Positions 45,725-51,269 of a stretch of 51,269 bases of DNA are shown here, one piece after another. Within the stretch, counting starts at the first letter, position 1. Each line of letters starts with the position of its first letter. Below the pieces are notes generated by a model. It saw nothing but the letters and a program-made list of their open reading frames with translations, was not told the DNA's origin and did no database searches. A program made the translations under genes and the position numbers. Source of the DNA: Candidatus Endobugula sertula (GTDB lineage: Bacteria > Pseudomonadota > Gammaproteobacteria > Pseudomonadales > Cellvibrionaceae); contig MDLC01000019.1 in NCBI GenBank assembly GCA_001723645.1, positions 1-51,269 of the forward strand, in the 5' to 3' direction.

Positions 45725-46780
45725 ATGGTATTTTCAAAATTGCAGGCCTCTATGCAAGAGGCTTTTTCTGATGAAACCTTGATGAATTTTGCACTAGGTG
45801 TACCTCTGCAAAGAATTAAGTGGCCAAAGCTGGAGGCATTGGGAATAGAGGTTATTGTGCGTCGCGATGACCTTGTTCACACTCGTCTATCAGGTAATAA
45901 GTTTTATAAATTGTTTTATAATTTACAAAAAGCTGTTGGTAAAACACTGCTCAGCTTTGGTGGTGCTTATTCTAATCACATTCATGCCCTTGCTGCTGCG
46001 GGCAATGAATACGGGTTTAATACAGTTGGAATTATTCGTGGGGAAAGACCGAAACAGTTAAGTCCGACCCTGGTCGATGCGCTAGCATGGGGTATGCGGT
46101 TGCACTTTGTTAGTCGTAAAGTGTATCAACAAAAAGAATCGATAGCCTTTATCAATCAATTGTATGATCAGTTTGGCGATATTTATATAGTTCCTGAAGG
46201 AGGTGCTAACCTATTAGGTGTTAAAGGTTGTCAGGCTATCGTAAAAGCCACCGAGTCAAGAGAATCATTCGATGCAATATGTCTTGCTTGTGGAACCGGT
46301 AGTACCTTAGCGGGTGTTGCGTCTGCGTTGAATCCAGACAAAAAAGCCTATGGTATCTCGGTTCTTAAAGGCTATGACTGTTTAAGCGATGATGTGGCAT
46401 CATTTATGCGGAGGGTATTAATATCGCAGGGTCGAGAAGATTTTGTTGCTGAAAAACTAAAACTTAAGCATAAAGGTACTGAAGAGGGATGTGTTGGTAT
46501 AGGTAAGCAAAGCTCCCCAGAATACCAGAATTGGGAGGTTGTTAGCAGATTTCATGGTGGTGGTTACGCAAAGTTGTCTGATGAGCTTTTAACATTTATC
46601 AATCGTTTTGAAAGTCATGCGAGTTTTGTTATCGAACCTGTGTATACCGCTAAGCTGTTTTGGGCAATAGAAACCATGGCCTGCGAAGGGCTGTGGTCAA
46701 GAGGAACGCGGCTTGTAGCGGTTCATTCCGGTGGGCTTCAGGGGCGCAGAGGATTTACAATGAAACAACTGAGTGTTTAA
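45725..46780 (+). CDS. ACC deaminase/D-cysteine desulfhydrase-family PLP enzyme
   Basis: 351 residues of the fold-type II PLP family. RRDDLVHTRLSGNKFYKL near residue 48 contains the PLP lysine in SGNK, followed by SFGGAYSNHIHALAAAG and the phosphate-binding CGTGSTLAGV. Members are annotated as 1-aminocyclopropane-1-carboxylate deaminase or D-cysteine desulfhydrase, and gammaproteobacterial ones are mostly uncharacterised. The start ATG 45725 has no clear ribosome site. A run of eight G (46781-46788) follows the stop directly. Family firm, substrate open. Confidence 0.85.
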   Translation: MVFSKLQASMQEAFSDETLMNFALGVPLQRIKWPKLEALGIEVIVRRDDLVHTRLSGNKFYKLFYNLQKAVGKTLLSFGGAYSNHIHALAAAGNEYGFNTVGIIRGERPKQLSPTLVDALAWGMRLHFVSRKVYQQKESIAFINQLYDQFGDIYIVPEGGANLLGVKGCQAIVKATESRESFDAICLACGTGSTLAGVASALNPDKKAYGISVLKGYDCLSDDVASFMRRVLISQGREDFVAEKLKLKHKGTEEGCVGIGKQSSPEYQNWEVVSRFHGGGYAKLSDELLTFINRFESHASFVIEPVYTAKLFWAIETMACEGLWSRGTRLVAVHSGGLQGRRGFTMKQLSV

Positions 46781-46947
46781 GGGGGGGGTGATGCTGAACG
46801 CAGAAATCGCTGTCGAAAAGACGCTAGTAGATCTCCACTTTGCACGGAGGGGTACTGGAACCATTCCCTCCAAAATGATCATAGGACGCTACAGCGCGCG
46901 GCTGGCATTGCTTCCCAGCTACCTCTAATACAGCGAATAATCAATGG

Positions 46948-48366
46948 CTATTCCCTCCCGTAAACATCCTCCAATCTGACAATATCGTCTTCCCCAAGAT
47001 AAGATCCGGATTGAACCTCAATAATCTCTAAAGGGAATTTTCCCGGGTTAGAGAGCTGGTGAACTTCACCTAATGGAATGTAAGCTGATTGGTTTTCACT
47101 AAGTAACATGTTTTTTTCACCACAACGAACTTGAGCGGTTCCTTGAACAACAATCCAGTGTTCTGCTCTATGGTGATGCATCTGTAAAGATAGTTGAGCA
47201 CCGGGATTCACTACGATGCGTTTAACTTGAAAGCGTTCGCCACAGTCTATAGAGTCATAATAACCCCATGGACGATAGACTTTGCGGTGTAGGCTGGATT
47301 CGTTACGATTTTCTTGTTTTAGCTGGTTAACAATGGTTTTAACGTCTTGTACTCTATTTTTGTCAGCCACCATAATAGAGTCATCAGTCTCGACGATGAC
47401 AGTATTTTCCAGCCCAATAGTGGCGATAAGCTTATGTTCAGCTTGTACATAACAACCGTTGCTGTCTAAAGTGATGACATCGCCGCTACCTTTTTTAAGA
47501 ACGTTACCACTTTCATCTTGTTCCGAGGCTTCCCATAAGGCTGACCACGAACCTATATCGTTCCAGCCCGCTTGTAATGGAACAACAACAGCATCCTCAG
47601 TTTTTTCCATAACAGCATAGTCGATAGAATCTTCAGGGCATGCCTGAAAGGTATCCGCATCAATGCGAGTGAAGTCTAAATCTCGTTCCACATTATCTAT
47701 AGCCTGTCGGCAGGAGTGAAGCATCTGTGGATGACACCTTTCCAATTCTTCAATATAGCGTGATGCTTTAAAAAGAAACATTCCGCTGTTCCATAAATAC
47801 TTGCCAGAAGCAAGGTACTGGTTTGCAGTTGTCTGGTCAGGTTTCTCTACAAACTGTTCAACGACAGAGCTCATAGTATCAATAGCGGCTCCTGCTTTTA
47901 CATAACCATAACCGGTTTCTGCAGAGGTAGGTACTATGCCAAAAGTCACTAGTTTACCTTCTAATGCTTGTTTTTTGGCGGCAATAACGGATTCCTGGAA
48001 GGCGGTAATATTTTTAATCACATGATCAGCAGGTAATACTAAGAGTACAGCATCCGGTTGTGCCAATGCAGCCAAAGCAATGGCAGGGGCTGTATTACGA
48101 CCAAAGGGTTCAAGAATAATATCCTTGGGGGTTAGGTTTATGCTGCGTAGCTGTTCAGCCACTATAAAACGATGTGCCTCATTACAAATAATCAAAGGGG
48201 AGTCTATCTCTATTTTATCGCTATCAAAGTGTGTGAGGCGATGCATAGTTTCTTGGATCATAGTCTGGTCTGACACCAGTGGTAAAAACTGTTTAGGGTA
48301 AAGAGAGCGAGAATAAGGCCAGAGTCTGGTTCCAGAACCACCGGATAAAATCACAGGTAAAATCAT
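46948..48366 (-). CDS. manC: Mannose-1-phosphate guanylyltransferase/mannose-6-phosphate isomerase
   Basis: 472 residues with both parts of the bifunctional type. The N-terminal nucleotidyltransferase has ILSGGSGTRLWPYSRSLYPK (GGSGTRLWP and the catalytic lysine) and ENTVIVETDDS. A C-terminal cupin isomerase follows from about 360, with VYRPWGYYDSIDCGERFQVK and QMHHHRAEHWIVVQG (metal-binding histidines). It makes GDP-mannose for surface polysaccharides. The gene name could equally be algA, xanB or cpsB. It is a single gene, transcribed divergently from the globin gene. Confidence 0.93.
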   Translation of the reverse strand: MILPVILSGGSGTRLWPYSRSLYPKQFLPLVSDQTMIQETMHRLTHFDSDKIEIDSPLIICNEAHRFIVAEQLRSINLTPKDIILEPFGRNTAPAIALAALAQPDAVLLVLPADHVIKNITAFQESVIAAKKQALEGKLVTFGIVPTSAETGYGYVKAGAAIDTMSSVVEQFVEKPDQTTANQYLASGKYLWNSGMFLFKASRYIEELERCHPQMLHSCRQAIDNVERDLDFTRIDADTFQACPEDSIDYAVMEKTEDAVVVPLQAGWNDIGSWSALWEASEQDESGNVLKKGSGDVITLDSNGCYVQAEHKLIATIGLENTVIVETDDSIMVADKNRVQDVKTIVNQLKQENRNESSLHRKVYRPWGYYDSIDCGERFQVKRIVVNPGAQLSLQMHHHRAEHWIVVQGTAQVRCGEKNMLLSENQSAYIPLGEVHQLSNPGKFPLEIIEVQSGSYLGEDDIVRLEDVYGRE

Positions 48367-48678
48367 AAAATAGCATCTTTTGGAGAATGAAATACTTTAT
48401 CTAAACAGGGCCTGAGTTTACCACGGTTATGTTATACATTCGTAGTTTATTTGTTTTTTTCATCTGGTTTATATGAGTCATATTGCCATTGCGGGAGGTA
48501 AGTGACAACGTTAGGGATAATGCGAGCTATCATGGCGACTTTAACAAAAAACCTTTAAAATCAAAAAGTTAATAGGTGTTTCCAGTATTTATTGAAATTA
48601 ACCATTAACCATGTAAAAGATATTAAACTACACTGATAATGAAATGTAGTCTAGCTGTTAACACATAGAGGAAAAACC
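48367..48678. other. Divergent promoter region between manC and globin gene
   Basis: 312 bases without a gene, lying between two divergent starts, so it must hold both promoters. TTGAAATTAACC at about 48592 with an AT-rich stretch 17-20 bases later is a possible promoter for the globin gene. A small stem CTACA/TGTAG spans 48628-48649, and AGAGG precedes ATG 48679 as ribosome site. Nothing further recognised. Confidence 0.4.
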
Positions 48679-49032
48679 ATGTCTATATATGAGAGAATAG
48701 GGGGGAAATCAGCGGTTGATGCTGCGGTAGAGCTATTTTATAAAAAAGTGTTATTGGATAATCGTATTAGACATTTTTTCGACAGCATTGATATGGCGAG
48801 ACAAATCCAGAGTCAAAAATCGTTTTTAACGCTGGCATTTGGTGGTCCTAATGAATATTCGGGTAAAGATATACGTGAGGCTCATCAGCATATGGAACTC
48901 ACCGAAGAGCATTTTGGCGCCGTTGCAGAATGTCTGGTTAGTACACTAGAAGAATTGAGTGTGCCTCAAGATTTGATTGATGATGTGGTTGCTGTTGCGT
49001 ATAGCGTTAAGAATGATGTGTTGAATCAGTAG
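48679..49032 (+). CDS. Truncated haemoglobin, group I
   Basis: 117 residues, starting MSIYERIGGKSAVDAAVELF, the classic beginning of group I truncated haemoglobins. The proximal haem histidine should be in the AHQHMELTEEHF segment near residue 70, and the distal pocket Phe/Tyr region is around RHFFDSI near 35. These proteins bind oxygen or nitric oxide in the cytoplasm. It is followed after 113 bp by a ferredoxin-reductase gene on the same strand, which could supply electrons for nitric oxide detoxification. Confidence 0.9.
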   Translation: MSIYERIGGKSAVDAAVELFYKKVLLDNRIRHFFDSIDMARQIQSQKSFLTLAFGGPNEYSGKDIREAHQHMELTEEHFGAVAECLVSTLEELSVPQDLIDDVVAVAYSVKNDVLNQ

Positions 49033-49145
49033 CCATTCTTTTGCTGTTAATTAGCCTAAGAGCAGACATAAGAACCCAGTTGCTTTTTTATCGTGTATGA
49101 TTTAGCGATAAAAGAAATCACCTTATTGACAATAAGGAGTTGTTT

Positions 49146-50108
49146 TTGCCAGTAGTCACTTATAAAGATAACGCTATTTCTGTAAAGCAAGGAGATTCTG
49201 TGTTGGAAACGCTTGAAAAAGCTGAGTTTACTATTCCTTTTAGCTGCCGCGCAGGAGTTTGCCATAGTTGTATAATGCAAACTGAAGAAGCTGTTCCCAA
49301 AGCGGCGCAAGAAGGCTTATCGGCTAGCCAAGTTTCCCAAGGTTATTTTTTAGCATGTTCTTGTTACCCAGTTAATGATATATCGGTGCGTTTACGAGGT
49401 AGCGTTGATTTTTCAAAAGGAAAAGTCATTAAAAAGACCCTGTTAAACCAAACTGTATTGGCAATTTTTATTCAAGTAGATTTTCGCTGGTTTCCAGGTC
49501 AATACTTAACACTATGGAAAGATGAGGTGAATGGCCGCTCTTATTCTATTGCCAGTCGTTGCGATAATGATAAAGTGATAGAGCTACATGTTAAACGTCA
49601 TGAACAAGGGCTGCTTAGTCGTTGGCTTCATGATGACGTTGTAGTTGATGATATATTGACTTTATCCCTTCCTTTGGGCGACTGTTTTTATACAGAGGAC
49701 CATCATAACAAGCCAATGATAATGGCTTGTACCGGAACAGGGTTGGCTCCTCTATATGGTATTTTGCAAGAAGCTTTGTTGCAGCAACACGCAGCTCCTA
49801 TTGTGTTATATGCAGCTAGTGGTGAACCGGGGGGGTTATATTACCGGGAAGTACTGCAATCATTGGCGGAGCAGAACGAACAGTTTTCTTATATTCCTGT
49901 CGTGAGAAGACGGGCACAAAAAGGCATGCTTGAACAGGATATTATTGATGTGGTGAAAGAAAAACATCCAGACCTTAGTGGACACAAAATATTTATTTGT
50001 GGTGCACCAAATGTAGTAAAAACCATGCAGCGTAATTGTTTTTTTCAAGGCGCTGCTATTAGTGGTATTTTAGTGGATGCCTTTGAAATGACGAAGGTTG
50101 AGAAGTAA
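49146..50108 (+). CDS. 2Fe-2S ferredoxin-NAD(P)H reductase fusion
   Basis: About 320 residues: an N-terminal plant-type 2Fe-2S domain with FSCRAGVCHSC and a further Cys in FLACSCYP, then an FAD domain (NGRSYSIAS) and an NAD(P) domain (MACTGTGLAPLYGIL and FICGAPNVV). It passes electrons between NAD(P)H, FAD and the iron-sulphur centre, as in reductases of oxygenases. The start is TTG 49146: AAGGAG at 49134-49139 is six bases upstream, whereas the TTG at 49140 abuts it. No oxygenase component is nearby; the haemoglobin gene upstream is the only visible partner. Confidence 0.85.
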   Translation: MPVVTYKDNAISVKQGDSVLETLEKAEFTIPFSCRAGVCHSCIMQTEEAVPKAAQEGLSASQVSQGYFLACSCYPVNDISVRLRGSVDFSKGKVIKKTLLNQTVLAIFIQVDFRWFPGQYLTLWKDEVNGRSYSIASRCDNDKVIELHVKRHEQGLLSRWLHDDVVVDDILTLSLPLGDCFYTEDHHNKPMIMACTGTGLAPLYGILQEALLQQHAAPIVLYAASGEPGGLYYREVLQSLAEQNEQFSYIPVVRRRAQKGMLEQDIIDVVKEKHPDLSGHKIFICGAPNVVKTMQRNCFFQGAAISGILVDAFEMTKVEK

Positions 50109-50146
50109 ACTTTTCTCCAGTGATACAAGGACCGTCGCTGATGTAA

Positions 50147-50168
50147 AGGTGGCTTCGCAGAGCCACCT
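50147..50168 (-). terminator. Intrinsic terminator between convergent genes
   Basis: A perfect 8-bp stem, AGGTGGCT with AGCCACCT, around the loop TCGCAG. On the - strand it lies 21 bases after the decarboxylase-like stop and is followed by TTT, so it mainly serves that gene. It may also stop transcripts from the ferredoxin-reductase gene on the + strand. Confidence 0.6.
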
Positions 50169-50189
50169 AGCAATCAATAACCAATAAGT

Positions 50190-51257
50190 TTACGATTTAA
50201 CCTTTGGCTTGACCGTTGCGATTTTTTTACAAACAGGAATATTCGTTGCGTGTACTCCAGGGGTAATGCCGTACAAGTCGAACTCAATTTCCACGTCTGG
50301 TTTGAACACAAGGCACTTCGTCGAGCCGCCGAAGTGGAACATACCCAATTGATCTCCCTTGTTGACCTTCTGGCCTTCAGTTACGGTAATATCACAGGAG
50401 GAAACCTCGGCCATTCCCGCTCCTATGAAACACATTAACCCAATGTCGTCATTCTCAGCTCGGATGAATATCACTGCACGAGTCGCGACAGCGCTCAAGA
50501 ATGGCTGCGAGTTGGCAGCTGCCGCCGGATCAGCATCTCCATCAGGGTTGGCGAATCCCTCGTAAAGATTTTCAAGAAAATATGCGCCGTTGACGACAAA
50601 CGCTTTTTCGATTATACCCTTCACTGGACTATGCCATCGATGATAGCTTAACGCGCTAAGAAATGACTGATAGACGGTGCCACCCACAAACTCTTTAGCG
50701 AGAGGGTCGAAATTCATCATATTACGCAGTGAATAAGGTTGCTGTTTGAGCCAGAATTTCGCATCCTCAGACACGTTCCTTGCGATTCTTATCGGGGCGG
50801 CTTCGCAAGGGTTGGCGATTACATAGTCGCCTTCTGCGACCGGTCGTTGTCCTGCTTTAAACTCACGCGTGAAAAAGTCGTCCCATGACTTAAAACCATA
50901 GTATTCATCGCTCGTATCGCAAACGAAGAAACTCTCGAAGCTCCTCTCCTTACACGACGCCGGATCTTTATCTAGCTGACAGGCAACTGCGACCATTTCT
51001 TGCTTGGCAGGCCCACTTAGCCACGGGTACACTGTGGGGCCTTCGCGGAGGGGGGGGTGATGGGGGTAATTGTGGATCAACACATAACGTGAATCTGGGA
51101 GGGTAAGCAAGTATCCCCAGTAGTTAAGAATCCTTTTAAAGTGTTGGTTTACGAGCTGATTGGAGAAGAAAGTGTATCCAAAGTTTGTCCCCTGCGTATT
51201 CCACTGAAGATGATCACCGCCAACGATTAAACATGATCGCTTTTTCTTCCTAAGCAT
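50190..51257 (-). CDS. Phosphatidylserine decarboxylase-like protein, PsiD-type
   Basis: 355 residues of the decarboxylase fold with FKSWDDFFTREFKAGQRPV near residue 118, LSYHRWHSPVKG near 205 (catalytic histidine region) and FGGSTKCLVF near 305. GGST replaces the LGST of canonical Psd at the serine that becomes the pyruvoyl group. The long N-terminal extension (FSNQLVNQHFKRILNYWGYL) and this motif are what I associate with the branch that includes the fungal tryptophan decarboxylase PsiD, so an amino acid rather than a phospholipid may be the substrate. ATG 51257 is preceded directly by an in-frame TGA, and relatives are somewhat longer, so the N-terminus may be truncated. The gene is visibly richer in G and C than its neighbours, which suggests transfer. 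Confidence 0.75.
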   Translation of the reverse strand: MLRKKKRSCLIVGGDHLQWNTQGTNFGYTFFSNQLVNQHFKRILNYWGYLLTLPDSRYVLIHNYPHHPPLREGPTVYPWLSGPAKQEMVAVACQLDKDPASCKERSFESFFVCDTSDEYYGFKSWDDFFTREFKAGQRPVAEGDYVIANPCEAAPIRIARNVSEDAKFWLKQQPYSLRNMMNFDPLAKEFVGGTVYQSFLSALSYHRWHSPVKGIIEKAFVVNGAYFLENLYEGFANPDGDADPAAAANSQPFLSAVATRAVIFIRAENDDIGLMCFIGAGMAEVSSCDITVTEGQKVNKGDQLGMFHFGGSTKCLVFKPDVEIEFDLYGITPGVHATNIPVCKKIATVKPKVKS

Positions 51258-51269
51258 TCAGAATGTTCT

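Overview
The window looks like part of an AT-rich gammaproteobacterial chromosome. The evidence is the housekeeping order in the right half: nadK, a metallophosphatase, a rhomboid protease, yeaC-like, pepN, a yafS-like methyltransferase, rnhA and dnaQ, then prkA, yeaH and spoVR. That order and the protein sequences recall marine Cellvibrionales-type bacteria, which is an inference. No rRNA, tRNA or CRISPR array was seen. The accessory left half carries many broken genes while the housekeeping half has none, so a host-associated or otherwise shrinking genome is plausible.

Region A (about 0.1-15.7 kb, + strand) is a nonribosomal peptide cluster. In order it holds a Qnr/McbG-like pentapeptide-repeat protein, a B12-type radical SAM enzyme that has lost its B12-binding domain, a HemN-like radical SAM enzyme, an IorA-like 2-oxoacid:ferredoxin oxidoreductase, a loading A-PCP protein, a large synthetase (TubC docking-C-A-PCP-C-A-PCP-terminal reductase) and a second pentapeptide-repeat protein. 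The terminal domain does not look like the usual SDR-type NRPS reductase. It resembles cyanobacterial acyl-ACP reductase (AAR), including the catalytic cysteine. The synthetase genes carry two in-frame TAA codons and one frameshift.

Region B (28.4 to 15.9 kb, - strand, convergent with A) is a tightly packed operon. It encodes a class III aminotransferase fused to a second AAR-like domain, two proteins built like phosphohistidine-swivelling dikinases, a YghO/GNAT-like acyltransferase, a UbiA-type prenyltransferase, a phosphatidylserine decarboxylase, a CarS-like CDP-lipid synthase and a CDP-alcohol phosphatidyltransferase. UbiA, CarS, the phosphatidyltransferase and the decarboxylase together parallel the late steps of archaeal ether-lipid synthesis. 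With the aminotransferase/reductase they suggest an unusual amino- or prenyl-lipid. The aminotransferase and UbiA genes each carry one frameshift.

Region C (28.4-32.1 kb) is a gene graveyard: remnants of a KamA-type aminomutase, a branched-chain aminotransferase, a TauD-like oxygenase and an FAD enzyme, plus one intact-looking membrane transporter.

Region D (32.1-51.3 kb) is mostly ordinary and intact. It has an IS4-type transposase remnant between the methyltransferase and rnhA, a matching short inverted-repeat scar after spoVR, an ACC deaminase-family enzyme, a mannose-1-phosphate guanylyltransferase, a truncated haemoglobin and a ferredoxin-reductase. At the right end is a phosphatidylserine-decarboxylase-like gene of different base composition, resembling the PsiD-type amino-acid decarboxylases.
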